DNA of 64,000 bases from Evernia prunastri. Lineage: Eukaryota; Ascomycota; Lecanoromycetes; Lecanorales; Parmeliaceae. Shown here piece by piece: positions 44,826-56,134 of this stretch. The notes below the pieces were generated by a model. The model searched no databases and had not been told where the DNA came from. It saw nothing but the letters and a program-made list of their open reading frames with translations. The number at the start of each line of letters is the position of its first letter. The stretch's first letter is position 1. The translations under genes and the position numbers were made by a program. The stretch covers positions 62,001 to 126,000 of the forward strand of contig NKYR01000084.1 of assembly GCA_003184365.1 (NCBI GenBank), written 5' to 3'.

Positions 44826-46500
44826 AGTCTCGTGTGGTTGAGTGAGCCAGCTGTATTTGAAGTACTCTAGCACTTTTTCGAAAGCCGCAAGAGGGTAGAG
44901 TAAATCTTGTCCCACCTGGATTCAGTGTGCAACTGAGCAAGAGTGAGTGAGCTCGCAGCTAGTCTTACAGGAACTTACCTACCATCCGATCGAATTTAAA
45001 GCTCTTCTCAGGAGGTCATAGAATTTAGGCTATCTCTAAGAGAGCGCGTTGGAAGAGAACGAAGTTGTCGCGCGCAAGATTGCTCACATCAACAGAATAC
45101 GTAAATACCAGTAATATTCCCTCCTTTTCGCGCTAACTAGTTAGAGTAATGATAACGAGATTCTCCGCAGTCCGCACATCCTTGCACTGACCGTTGCCAT
45201 CGTGCCATCTCAGGAAGGATGACCAGCAAGCCCGAAGGATATTATAACGGGCTGCTAGGCTAAAGGTAATACAAAGTTGCGTCTGAGCCGGTACCTGGCA
45301 TTTCTGGGCTGTCGAATGCTCTTACCCCCGGCGATTTGTGACTACTCGCAATCACCTACTAATGCAACACACCTACTAATGCAATACCCTAAAATCCGAC
45401 AAATCCGGGGGGGTGGTCCGCCCCTAAAAGCCTCCCTAGATCCAAGCTGTGGCCCCGAAGTATTTGAACAAACGCTGGTACACGAATCTTAATATAACTA
45501 CGATTCGAAAAATTCTTGAGCTTCAAAATCTTAATTTCACTTTCTATAATTTCTCGTCGTATTTATTTCTAGATACTGTTGTGGAAGGACAAAATATGAA
45601 GTTTTCGAATTCTAGCGTATTGCATTAGTAGGTGATTGCGAGTACGAGCAGCAAGAAATTCCGAGTTGATGCCCAAGTAGGACGTCAAAAAGCCTTTTTT
45701 TTTGATGACCGATTGCCTGCTGCAGAGAATCTCAATGTTCGAATGGACGATAGGCGCAAGCTATATAAGGACAAGTAGGTGTTCTCTGAAGTCTATCGAT
45801 AGAGCGGCTCGTTGCTCTTTCAGCGATGACACAAACTAGATAAGAGGCAATAGTGGTCTCTCAGCTTTCAGATCACTTGATTGCGGCACACAGAATCGTT
45901 GTGTTTCTATCTCACTTTACTGACGCATATCGCTCCTAACATTGCTGTTTCGCATCCGTGGTGTGATGTTCCCGCCTTCTACCATTTCCATGCCTGGCAC
46001 TACGAGAGTGAGGGTTAACTAACTTTCCAACCGAAATGAGCTTTGGTGCCCAGGTACTGAATCTATGGAAAGTACAAGATTCTCCGTCCTCCCCTTCCTT
46101 CAGCTCCAAATGGCACCTTCTGTACTTCCGTTCCTTGCTCGCCCGTCCTCCAATGAGGACATGGTTCCCGTAGAATCGAAGATGGAGGTCTGTCGCCCAC
46201 CGCATGATTGGCGTCAGCACGGAGAATGTGCCCTCCTCGCCCCTCCAATTACCGTTCATTCGAATCCTCAATGCCGGCCGGCCCATGGTTCATACCTTCC
46301 TCGTTATCTCTGGCTTTGTGCTGTCGGAGGAACCGCTTGAGAATTGGCGCGCGCGCATAGGTGTGACAGGCTCCTCGCTACACGTCAGGTCTTTTCCGAG
46401 CCTTGCGCTCCTGTATGAGATTGCACTAAGTGTCGTGAGGCATATATAGAATTCAAAGCGCTGTTATCAAGTGTCGTTCCAATCATTTGATGTTAGATAG
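44826..46500. other. Intergenic region containing a MITE
   Basis: About 1.7 kb of AT-rich DNA with the miniature element at 45345-45642. Short frames at 45936-46449 overlap on both strands and have no coding features. No gene is supported. Confidence 0.5.
45345..45642. mobile_element. MITE with 23-bp terminal inverted repeats and TA target duplication
   Basis: The sequence beginning CTCGCAATCACCTACTAATG (45345-45367) is repeated perfectly as its inverse at 45620-45642, and both ends are flanked by TA (45343-45344 and 45643-45644). The left end also carries a second direct copy of the inner 14-15 bases (ACCTACTAATGCAA). The 298-bp body is non-coding and includes a G-rich/C-rich pair near 45406-45425. 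The TA duplication and end structure suit a pogo/Fot1- or mariner-type parent. Its ends differ from those of the element at 8947, so they are separate families. Confidence 0.85.
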
Positions 46501-47501
46501 TCAGAACGAATCACGCTGACCCCGAGGTGTCCCAGTCTCCTCTTCTGCCTTCTGGCGCTCTTTTCCACTCTTTTTACCCTCGTTTTTCTCAATAGTCCTC
46601 AAGCTCCTCCTTGTCCGATACGGGTTTTGTGGGCAACAATCTGTCGAGGGCGGAATTATAGCCCAATCGAAAGACTATACAGACGTGTTCGAGCGCATCA
46701 CACAGCCGTGGAGATCGGATCTTTTCCCTACACAGAACCTGCCGTATGACATGCACACTTGAACCCTTCCGATCGAATTGTCAATGTCAACGCTGTTGTT
46801 TATCACAATCACGGAGTTTGCAAGGTGCTAGGTTTCCGTTCGACTTGCAGCACTCACAGAGACCACTTGGTACTCCTTCCGAGGCGGGCACTGGGCTGCT
46901 GTTGATGTTTTAGGTGGGTGCTCTTGCTGCGGAGGTGGCTTTGATACAAGTGAAGAAAGTAGCGCTTCCAACGACCAATTTGACTGGCTTTTGTGACGAC
47001 AAGAGAAGCAGGATGAAGCAAAGGCCCAAAGGCCTCGACGGGTAAGCTCTGGAGGTTCTTTTAGTGGACACAAGTTGCCATAGCCCCCTGCATCTGTGGC
47101 TGGCTCAGCAACGACACGAATCGAGTCCTCGGGTTTAAATGGTTGGAGGACTTGTCTCCGGAACCGTATGACTCTCGAGGCTACGATTTCGTCATTGACT
47201 GGAAAGCAATCGACTGGTCCGTGGTTGCTCCACTGCAAACCGTTTTCACCTTCCTCAACAAAAGCTCTTGACGACGAAGCCGGTTCACTATCTAGTGTCC
47301 ATTGAATTTGCTCTCTACCTCGTACACGGACCTTCGATGGAGTTCTTCTGTTGACGCATTACCCGCTCCATTCGAACGCTCTGGGAGGACAAGATGAAGC
47401 TGCTGTTTGGGATGTTTCGTTCGTCTAGGCTTATGGACTTCTGGGATTCGGTGTACCCTGCTTGTGGGCTTCGGTGATTTTGAGGTTCGTTGATCGGCCA
47501 T
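46501..47501 (-). CDS. Tentative three-exon hypothetical protein (248 aa)
   Basis: I join exon 1 (47363-47501, ATG in CACACATGGCC), exon 2 (46858-47291) and exon 3 (46501-46674). Introns are 71 bp (GTAATG...TAG) and 183 bp (GTGAGT...TAG), and the frame is kept. The product starts with a basic part (PEVHKPRRTKHPKQQ), has NDEIVASRVIRFRRQVLQPF and a cysteine group ASSCFSCRHKSQ, and ends with AIIPPSTDCCPQNPYRTRRS and a Lys/Glu-rich tail. Branch points are weak, and I do not recognise a family. An overlapping frame at complement 47431-47652 starts with a signal-peptide-like sequence but could not be spliced into the later exons without a stop. Confidence 0.35.
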
Positions 47502-50352
47502 GTGTGGAATTTGCGAGGTGGTTGGATCGGAAGTGTGTTGATGATCCGACTTGAAAAGACGGTGGCCAGGAGACGAAGTCTCTTTCGGCTCGCGTAACGG
47601 GAAGAATCAGCGCGAATATGCAGAAGGTGAAAAATTGGAAAAGAGGTCCCATCAGGAGAGAGACCTGATCGACGTCCAGCGAAGCATACAGCCTACAGCC
47701 TTACTGTTGGTCTGCCTGCCGTAAGGCTTAAAACCGGCCTGGCGGTGAAAGAGATTCAGAATTTCCTTGTTGGGCCGTTTGCGCAAGCATATTCTGTGAG
47801 TCAAAGCGTCGTGTCGCGTGGCTGGGTGCGGGGAAGGGCCGGGAGGCTCTTTTCAGCGGTTTGAGGCGGAGACCATGAGGATTTTGGAGGAAGTCATGGG
47901 GTTTTCCGGGTAAGTATATCGAAGCTATGGGTATGGATCCAGGTACTGCATGAACCGGCGGATGAAAGGGCGGAAGTGGCACTGTCCTTAGCTTGGTGGC
48001 TTGCGGTGGGGGTGGGGAACCCTGTACGGTCAAAAGTTATGGAGCAGTCCATAGAAAGAGTATTTAGAAGAGGAGGTAGTTCGGATACCAATTCCAAGGT
48101 GTACAAGAATGAAGGGAATGCAGTGCTCAATCAAGACAATCAATGTGCAAGTCCTGGCGTCTGTAAATCTGGACATGTTCGCTTAGCTGGTTCAGCAATT
48201 GCACGATTCCACCAGACTTTTTTGGAACGGTGACCACTGAGGTGGGATTTGTAGGAGTTGACTAGCCATTTGCGCGCATGGATCCAATGATTTTTTGCAT
48301 GCAAACATGGATGCCGTGCATGAAAAGAAAGCAGTTACATATGCAAGGGCAATTGTGACAGCTCGACATAAGGTTTCCCTTACCTTTCTTTCAACAGAGG
48401 AATAATATCCATAATCCAGCAAGGGAAGTATAATAACACATGCAGCAGCAGCCAAATTACAGGCTCGAGACGACGAGACACGGCGCTCAGACCAACAGGA
48501 TCAAGTGAGACCCTTCCCATGGGATTTTCGGTCCCGTTCCCATGGTCCTTTGGGATAATCCACGCATCATCAGTCGGGTCGAGGAAGAGCAAACATAGCT
48601 GATGTGTAGTAAAGAAAATATCGATCTTGAGGAGGAACAATCTCCGCGTGGTGGCTTCTTGAAGCGACAGATGATATCCATGTCGATAGAGTATAGATTG
48701 ATTAATATTATATTATACCAAAGTTTGAGGGACGCCAAAGGCATGGGAGTCATGGATATGCACGTGAAAAGAATCGACTTAAATAAGTTGAAGCCGAATT
48801 TTGATTGGTCATGGAATGATGGAAGGTATTTCTTCCAATTGATCTAAAACAAGTTACAGACTTACAGTTTTCGGGGAGGGTCGGGGTCCGGGGGTAGGTT
48901 AAAGCTCTAGAGACTAGAGTTCAAGTAGACTGCTCTTAGACTTCAGGTCACTAAAGTACTTTGAGTCTAGGGTGGGACCTTGGCCGAGGAAGCGCTAATG
49001 TCTCAGGCACAGCAGGGTTCAGCCGGGGGAAAAAACAGCGAATCGGATCATCCCGTAAACCATTCTTCCACCTGCAGCAGTGCAGGCTACCCCTTTTTTT
49101 CCCTCTAAATCCCAAAGATGAGATCATACAAAATCTCGACTTTGTGGCGAGGGAAGCGAAAGGAGGTTGGGGGGGGAAGAGTAAAGAGTGTTCCTTTTTT
49201 TCTCTCTTTTTTTCCATCTTTCCCGTGGCCCCTGAGATGTTTTTGTAGAGTGCTTGTTTTGGGGAATGTTGCATAAGTAGTAGTATGATTATTTCTTATA
49301 AACATGAATAAAGATGAATAAACATGTTCGTGTTTTTTTAACAATTTAATATTTGGAATCGAACGTGCAGCTCGCATCCTTCTCATCCATCCTCTCGTCC
49401 TCTCCAACCGCCAAGTAAAGAAAAGTACCTACCTTACCTACATACCTATTCATCCTATTCCTACCTATTCATCCTTCCCTCAGTCAGCCGGCTAGCCACC
49501 CAGACCATGACACATAGCCGTTAAAAACCTTGGCCGTTGACCCATAACCTGGTTACTTTTGAGCCTACCGTGACTGGTAACTCATGCGAGCAACGGGACA
49601 GGCTCACACTACGCACTACACAGAAAAAAAGAGAAAAAGAAATCTTCGCAAATTCGCCCCTCGAACACGTACCTTGGGTACCATCTACAATCTAGGTTTA
49701 CTGCTGAACGCTGCGACGCGCTACCTGCAATCCGCCTCCCCGGCACTCTAACAAATCTAAACCCATTTGCGACTCCTCAAATCTTTTCCCAATTTCCACG
49801 ACTTTCCCCCGGTACTACCTACTCTCTTCCTGATCCCTTATACCGTATACGACGTTCATTAATTTCCATCTCTTCGCTTCCATCCATTCAACGTCCACGG
49901 CTGGCTCCTGGGCAAACACCAAAATCACAGGAAATCTACTCCTTCAAGAATTCGCCCCAAAAGTCGCGTCAAAAAAACCCCCCCAGCTTATCCCGCCGAT
50001 CTTTTTCCAACACGCACAAATCATATACATCTGAGTACCACATCATTCACTCTATGAGCCATCAAGATCACATCTCGATTCTATACATCACGATACATGC
50101 TCCTATCAGCTCATCTTGCCACACCTTTCACTCTAGCGCAGCACTGGATCCAGCATTGTTACACAGGAGGAGACCATAAGAAATATTCTTCAAACAGCAG
50201 AATCGAATGCTTGAAATAGCCCAGCGTCTAAAAGACATCTCTACATGCGTTATCATCCGTCGGCTACCGATACCCAACAGCCTCTGACAATCCACCTATA
50301 CCACGGCTGATCGGCAACAGAGTCACAATAGACGACAAGCGCAGCAGTCACC
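47502..50352. other. Gene-poor region and long 5' flank of the 1335-residue gene
   Basis: About 2.85 kb. Open frames near 47728-48130 and 48951-49274 lack motifs. From about 49380 the DNA is pyrimidine-rich with repeated CCTACCT/CCTATTC patches and no ATG-rich frames, which suits a long promoter and 5' UTR for the gene at 50353. No other gene is supported. Confidence 0.5.
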
Positions 50353-53300
50353 ATGAAACGCTTTCGATCAAGGAAGAATTCCCCCGAACGAGCTCAGGGG
50401 AGTCGAAGGCCCTCGCTCGACTCCGACCCTCCAACCCTACCCTTGCCATCATTTCCGTCGATGAGATGGGGGGGAAAGAAGAAGGTCGCACCACAACCCA
50501 AGCCGGAGTTCAACATATCGGCCGCGCTGCCGGCTTCAGAGGACTTCCGCACCAGTCTTCTGATGCCGAACCTGTCCGCCAGATTCAGTATGCTTCGAGA
50601 GCAAGACGATCCATCGTCCAAGATTGGAAAGGCCAACGATGATAGCGTTCTCTTCCCAAAGCGAGCATCGCGCCTGGATCTGTTCAAGGGGCACGGTCTG
50701 CTCGGTGTAACAGAGGTCGATTCCCTCCGTGGATCCTTACGCCCTCCTTTCGCATCAATACGGTCAGAGTCGTACGGGTCTGGTGGTTATGACACAGACG
50801 ATGGCAGCGTCATGAGCAGGTCTAGGCCCGGAGAGGGTAACACAATGTTTGGAGGCCGGCAAAAGATATACAAGATACCGGTCGGCGCGTCAGGGTCGGT
50901 CAAGACCTTCGGCGCCAAAGACGATGACGAGCTGCCGTCGGGTGTGAACATGGGTGGAAAGGCGCTGTACGAGAGTGATATCGCAACGTCCGCTTTTCAA
51001 AGACTTCGAGAGGAGGAGAGGCAAGAACGGGAAAGAGCGAGTCTGGAACAGCGACGGTCGTCGAAAGAACAGGATCGTGACGGCTCGCCGCCGTTGGTGA
51101 AGTACAATCGCAATCGAGAAACCTCGTCCTCCACCAATTCTGGCCCGTCCCAGCCTCGAACTTCTACAGCTGCGACTTCCCTTGCCTCTCAGAGGTCTGT
51201 TTACTACGAAAACATGAGTAACTCTACCCATGCCCTATTACCCTCTACGCAACCCGGCTCGGCTGGTTCAGATCGCCCTTTCCCAAAGGCCACCAGGAGA
51301 TTGTATAGACAAGATCTTGACCAGCACATGCAGGAACAACAGTCTTCCTCAATGCACAGACTTGAGTCTTTGAACAAACCACGAACGATCCCTAGTGGCC
51401 TCACAAACCGAAACCTTCAGCAGTCGAAGAGCGTTACCGGCTTAGATGATCGCTACCAGCATGGAGGACCGCTGTACGCATCCAACGGCTTCCGTGCCGG
51501 TAGTCCTCCTCCGTCTAACCCGCCATCCAGAATGGAGGAGTTCGACTTGGGCCCCGTCCCTGACCAAACTGGTAACAATCTCGCAGACTCTGGATATGGC
51601 AGATCTCCTCCTTTGAGCCCACCCATGAGCCCAAGCCATGATCCAAACAACCATGACACAACATTTTTAGCCGCTCTGGAGCCGAATGATCTTGGCAAAG
51701 CTACTGCTTCTGGGGCCTTCAACAAGCCAAAGCTGCGATACGACGATGAGCAGTATAAAGAAAGACAGATCCGGCTGCTCGAAGGCCGGAACACTCCAAG
51801 TCCACAGCTCATAAGATCTTTCTCATCGCAAGCGCTCTCCATTGACGAGCAGACCACTGGCCGTAGCCGCAACAATTCCCTCGGAAGCACATTTTCGAGG
51901 ACCGAGTCAGTCAAACAGCCATGGGAACACCACAGAGAAGACCGTACGCTGAGGGTTGTTCCAGAAAGGGGGAACATGGGCAGCTCATCTCCTGTCGACG
52001 AGCGCCAACCCAAGACTGCTATGGAGCAGAGCTTCCTGGCCGGAAGGAGCAGCAGCGATGTTGCTGACAGTGAATCAGAGGCCGAACCAAATTCCCCCAT
52101 ACCATCATCTACCTCCGGATACCAAAGCTTCTCGCATCCTTTACCACATGCAAAGCCCGTGGAGCTTAACCAAGAGCTCAATTTCGATCCTGAAGCTAAC
52201 CATCTTACGCCATCAGCCGAAGAGATGTCATTTGATAGTCGCAGTCATCTGAGCGAATCGACGGTGACCCAGCCGAAGGACAACAATGACGCGAACAAGC
52301 TGGACGCTGACTCTCCGACATTGGGCCCAGTGACTTTTCCGAACGGACTGAGTGGACTCGTCCACGCACATCTGCGTAATGACAGTGGCCAATCCTCTAT
52401 ATACCCTGAAGACTCTCCCAGACCAGACAGATATACTGCCGAGGTTCGTCAAAGCATCATGGGCCACGAATCGGCGCTGCACCATTCAAGACAAGGATCA
52501 AAGGATGACAGTGGCGTAAAGGGCGAATACCGGGTCAAGGAGAGAAGAGGGTCAGAGCAGAGCAGTATTGTGGCGCCACCACCGCTGTCGTTTGCCGCTC
52601 GACATATACTGCAACAGGCAACGGCGTTACGGGATAATCAAGCAAACCCGAAAGCGCAACAAATGCTAGCCAACGACAAGGCGCAACGGGTCCTGGGTGG
52701 TGAAGCTCCTCGGTCCAGCCATTCGCGAGATAATTCATCCACCTGGCAAGACCAATTGAAAACTCACCACGCACGTGGTGGAAGTACCGAGACGCAACAA
52801 GAGCGTGAAGGGCTCGCTAATGAGATGGCGGAAAGAAGACGCAGAGTGCAAGACAATCTCAAGTCGTATGTTGAGGACAACAGTAGATCCTCTAGCCCAG
52901 CGCTAGGTGCTCGAGATCAAGAAGATGGCTCAGCGAAGCCAAGACATCCGTTCGGAATACTGAAGAAAAACTCTAAAGGCTCTCTAGTTGGAAAGCAGGA
53001 GCGGCCATCGAAAGCTATGAAGATGCTGGGTATCAGAGCAGGAGAGGCCGGCAATGATGCATCACAATCTCCGACAGATATGTTTATGGGACGTGGCCAG
53101 TTCCATGATCGCGCCATGCCACTAAGCAGGAAACCCTCACCACCGAGACTAACTCAGGATCTACGTCAGCAAGCAGACAATGGCCTAACCTCCAGACAAC
53201 GTCTGCTCAACGGCGGCCGAAGTCACGACAACCTCGCTCAAAGAACATGGTCACCCTCGTCGAAGTCAGCCTCTTCATACTCTGACAACTACGAGAAACG

Positions 53301-54360
53301 GTCTGACTCAGAGAAAGATAGCGCCCCGATGCCGAGCCTGAATTGGAATCGTGTCAATGGCTCCAATCCAATCACAGCTGCTACTGGGTACGAGCCAAGA
53401 GATCTACAGCATGCCCCAAGACCCGCAGACGAAGTGGCAGACAGCATCGCCCGCGATGGCTTGCCGGCAGCCGGGAGATCACAGTCAGCGATGTCTCGAC
53501 ATCAGCCTATGTCACCTACAGAGCGATCACAGTCTGCAATGGGAGGCCGTATTCGAAGCAATAGCAAGCCTATCACCCCATCCTACTTTGAGCCACGCGC
53601 CGCCCCACCGGGCACTCCATTCATGATCAACCCCAAGCAGTTTTCTCGCGTTCCTCCGCCAGGAACTCCATACATGATTAATCCCAAGACACCCTCCCGA
53701 ACCCCAACAGCAAGTCAAAGCCGGCCTCGCACAGAATCCACAGCCACATCGAACGAGAGTCGGCCTTCTACCTCCTCCATGACATCGTCACCGTCAACAA
53801 CGGTTCCGCCCCTGAGCTCTCCGAGTTATGCATACAGTCGACCTGGGAATCCCCGCAAACGCTCTGTAAATAAGCAAGACATATCGGAACCCACCTTCGT
53901 CTCCTGCACCTCTTCCGTTGATACCGTCAATCTGCCACCAGGTGCCAGCTTATCCAACGGCATGGACGCTCCCAGCCCAACCCGCGGCCCAGCACCTCCC
54001 ATACCCGTTCGCGACTCCCGGCGAAAGCGCACCCAAACCTTGCTCCATGCACTTGGCCGTATCGATAAGCCCGCGGAAACTACTTCCACTGAGCCAACGC
54101 CCAGTCCTCGAGAAGATGACCCCTACGAGGAGCACAGCACGTTCTCAGCTGACGATGAACCAACTGCGTCAAGTAAGATGAGGCAAAGACTGAGGAAAAC
54201 GAGTAGTGAGGGCGGGATGAATGCGAAGGCCGCTAGGCAGGCAGCGCTGCAAGCGTCAAGCCCTGCTGTGCCCAATTTTGAGGTGCAGAGTCCGGGTATG
54301 GACCAACATTTTCCGTATCAAGCTCAGAAAGATGTCCCAGCGAGCGCTGTTATGTTTTGA
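50353..54360 (+). CDS. Large disordered conserved fungal protein (1335 aa)
   Basis: A single uninterrupted frame with pyrimidine-rich upstream DNA. The first 230 residues are the most ordered-looking: LLMPNLSARFSMLREQDDPSSKIGKAND, then FPKRASRLDLFKGHGL, VDSLRGSLRPPFASIRSES, GEGNTMFGGRQKIYKIP and ESDIATSAFQRLREEERQERER. The rest is rich in Ser, Pro, Gln and Arg with short helical islands such as RHILQQATALRDN and NEMAERRRRVQDNLKSYVED. A 17-residue tandem repeat lies near 1085-1120 (PPGTPFMINPKQFSR and PPGTPYMINPKTPSR), and RSQSAM occurs twice just before it. Many SP and RxxS sites suggest phosphorylation. I believe similar proteins are widespread in Pezizomycotina but know no function. No membrane segment or signal peptide is seen. 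Confidence 0.8.
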   Translation: MKRFRSRKNSPERAQGSRRPSLDSDPPTLPLPSFPSMRWGGKKKVAPQPKPEFNISAALPASEDFRTSLLMPNLSARFSMLREQDDPSSKIGKANDDSVLFPKRASRLDLFKGHGLLGVTEVDSLRGSLRPPFASIRSESYGSGGYDTDDGSVMSRSRPGEGNTMFGGRQKIYKIPVGASGSVKTFGAKDDDELPSGVNMGGKALYESDIATSAFQRLREEERQERERASLEQRRSSKEQDRDGSPPLVKYNRNRETSSSTNSGPSQPRTSTAATSLASQRSVYYENMSNSTHALLPSTQPGSAGSDRPFPKATRRLYRQDLDQHMQEQQSSSMHRLESLNKPRTIPSGLTNRNLQQSKSVTGLDDRYQHGGPLYASNGFRAGSPPPSNPPSRMEEFDLGPVPDQTGNNLADSGYGRSPPLSPPMSPSHDPNNHDTTFLAALEPNDLGKATASGAFNKPKLRYDDEQYKERQIRLLEGRNTPSPQLIRSFSSQALSIDEQTTGRSRNNSLGSTFSRTESVKQPWEHHREDRTLRVVPERGNMGSSSPVDERQPKTAMEQSFLAGRSSSDVADSESEAEPNSPIPSSTSGYQSFSHPLPHAKPVELNQELNFDPEANHLTPSAEEMSFDSRSHLSESTVTQPKDNNDANKLDADSPTLGPVTFPNGLSGLVHAHLRNDSGQSSIYPEDSPRPDRYTAEVRQSIMGHESALHHSRQGSKDDSGVKGEYRVKERRGSEQSSIVAPPPLSFAARHILQQATALRDNQANPKAQQMLANDKAQRVLGGEAPRSSHSRDNSSTWQDQLKTHHARGGSTETQQEREGLANEMAERRRRVQDNLKSYVEDNSRSSSPALGARDQEDGSAKPRHPFGILKKNSKGSLVGKQERPSKAMKMLGIRAGEAGNDASQSPTDMFMGRGQFHDRAMPLSRKPSPPRLTQDLRQQADNGLTSRQRLLNGGRSHDNLAQRTWSPSSKSASSYSDNYEKRSDSEKDSAPMPSLNWNRVNGSNPITAATGYEPRDLQHAPRPADEVADSIARDGLPAAGRSQSAMSRHQPMSPTERSQSAMGGRIRSNSKPITPSYFEPRAAPPGTPFMINPKQFSRVPPPGTPYMINPKTPSRTPTASQSRPRTESTATSNESRPSTSSMTSSPSTTVPPLSSPSYAYSRPGNPRKRSVNKQDISEPTFVSCTSSVDTVNLPPGASLSNGMDAPSPTRGPAPPIPVRDSRRKRTQTLLHALGRIDKPAETTSTEPTPSPREDDPYEEHSTFSADDEPTASSKMRQRLRKTSSEGGMNAKAARQAALQASSPAVPNFEVQSPGMDQHFPYQAQKDVPASAVMF

Positions 54361-56134
54361 AAAGCAGGGGATGCGGTGCCGGAAGCATGCCGTCACTATT
54401 CACCGGAAAGCGTTGTGGATAAGGGCCGGCTTCGATAATTAAAAAGTATTGTCATTTCATCGGACCTGTGGTATGAAACCGGTGTTTGGCTGGGAATTCA
54501 AAGGGAACGTATAGAAAGAAGTATCTCGCAAGGGAAGCCAGCCAGGCACATTCGTGCAGCATTTGAACTGCGCACATTCGATCGCGAGCATCTTTTATTT
54601 CATTCGGAAAAAGGCGAAAATCGAGGCATTTCCGTCGGCGCATTAATAGGGATGGGATATACCTCATGTACGAACCATGCATGCATGCGTGTGTGTGTCT
54701 CTGTTTTTTCTTTTTTCCAGCCAGCGTTTTCGAAGACCAAGAGTAGCCTTAAAAAAAAAAGGGGGGGGGAGCCTTTTCTCCTTTGTACGGGGCTTTCTTC
54801 CAGTCTCTCGATCAGCCGGGTTGATCTTGAGCACTATCGCCTCGAAAACTAGGCCCTTGACCCCTTTGGCACTCTTTTTTTTTCTTTCTTTTCTCCTGTA
54901 TATACATAAGAACTACATTTATCTTAGAGAGAGAGAGATTATGATACGATAGGATGGATGGAATGCAAATGCAAAATGCCCTTGAGCAAACGGAATCGAA
55001 TCATGCCGTTCGCAAAAGAAAGTGATGTAAAAGACAAACAAATAACAACGTTGAGCCCACCCATTCTTCCCCTTCCCTCCTTGTCCCGTGCAAACACATC
55101 GACGTGCCCAAGTTAAACGTCGAATCAATTCCTCCCTTCCCAGACTGCCGGATCCCCAAGTACGCGTCCAACGCTCTTTGAATTCCAATTGTCCTCATTC
55201 AAACCCCATCCAATCCATCTCCACAGTGCCACCCATCCAATCCATCTCACAGTGCCACCCATCCATCCTCATCCACCCACGCGCTCCCACTCACCCACCC
55301 AACCACACCCACACCATCCACCCAAACCATCCTCTCCCCAGCCCCGCCTAAAGCGGGCTCGCTGAGATGAGAAAGGTAAAGGTCCCCCAAACCATCACCG
55401 CCCGTCCTGCCCCCTGCCCCAAACCGACCCGAAAGGGTGCAGGTTCCTATGTTTTTTTATTTTTTTGTGTGTGTATGTGTGATAGGGCAAGAGACAAGAA
55501 CGTGGCAATGATGGCATGGAAAGACTGAGAGGGAGGCTAGGTCGTGACGACACATTGCTTGTTTGTCTCCTTCCCCCCCTCCCTCAGGTTGAGCCCTCGG
55601 TGTCATAGTGAGCCCTCAGCGTCATAAAGGAAGAAGGGGTGTGCCTAGAACAGAAGGAGCGATCAGTAGTTGGGTTAGTGCTTGTGTGTGTGTGTGTGCC
55701 ATTCTAGCAGTTATGCTATGGTAGAAGTCAAAGCCAAGGAGGTCCGAACCGAGTCAGCTAGTGGTCACGATTGAGGTGCGCGGAGTGAAAGAGTCTCTAT
55801 TTATGCATGCTTTGAGAAGCTCGAACTCAAGGAGATCAGTGGGCATCGTGCATCGCCTTGGCTGTGCCCAGGAGGGGCAAACGAGGGGAGCGTTCAACCC
55901 ATCTATGCATAGGGGGTATCGTCGCAAGCGCCGTAACTATGCTTCCTGTAAGCGTACGCCAGACATGATACAATGCTCAACATGAGGATAAAGAAAGGAA
56001 AGTCTGTTTGCTCGTTATGGTGCCCAGCCATCGTAGGCACCATGCGCACTGCCACCATACACCATAATCATTCCAACCTCGGTGTGTTCTCATAACATTG
56101 CGGAGGCTTCTGGTTGAGAAAATAAGTGGGCTTC
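54361..56134. other. Intergenic region between convergent genes
   Basis: About 1.77 kb with A/T- and C/A-rich low-complexity DNA, a tandem repeat at 55204-55268 and (TG)n near 55683-55698. It must contain the 3' UTRs of the 1335-residue gene and of the poly(A) polymerase. No gene is visible. Confidence 0.5.
55204..55268. repeat. Short tandem repeat, about 27-bp unit
   Basis: The unit CCATCCAATCCATCT plus CACAGTGCCAC occurs twice with small changes (55204-55231 and 55232-55257), followed by a partial third. It is a non-coding minisatellite within C/A-rich DNA. Confidence 0.6.

Noticed and set aside
47431..47652. Minus-strand frame starting with a signal-peptide-like sequence (MGPLFQFFTFCIFALILPV)
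   Set aside because: The body is not recognisable and every splice path I tried into the downstream exons met a stop codon.
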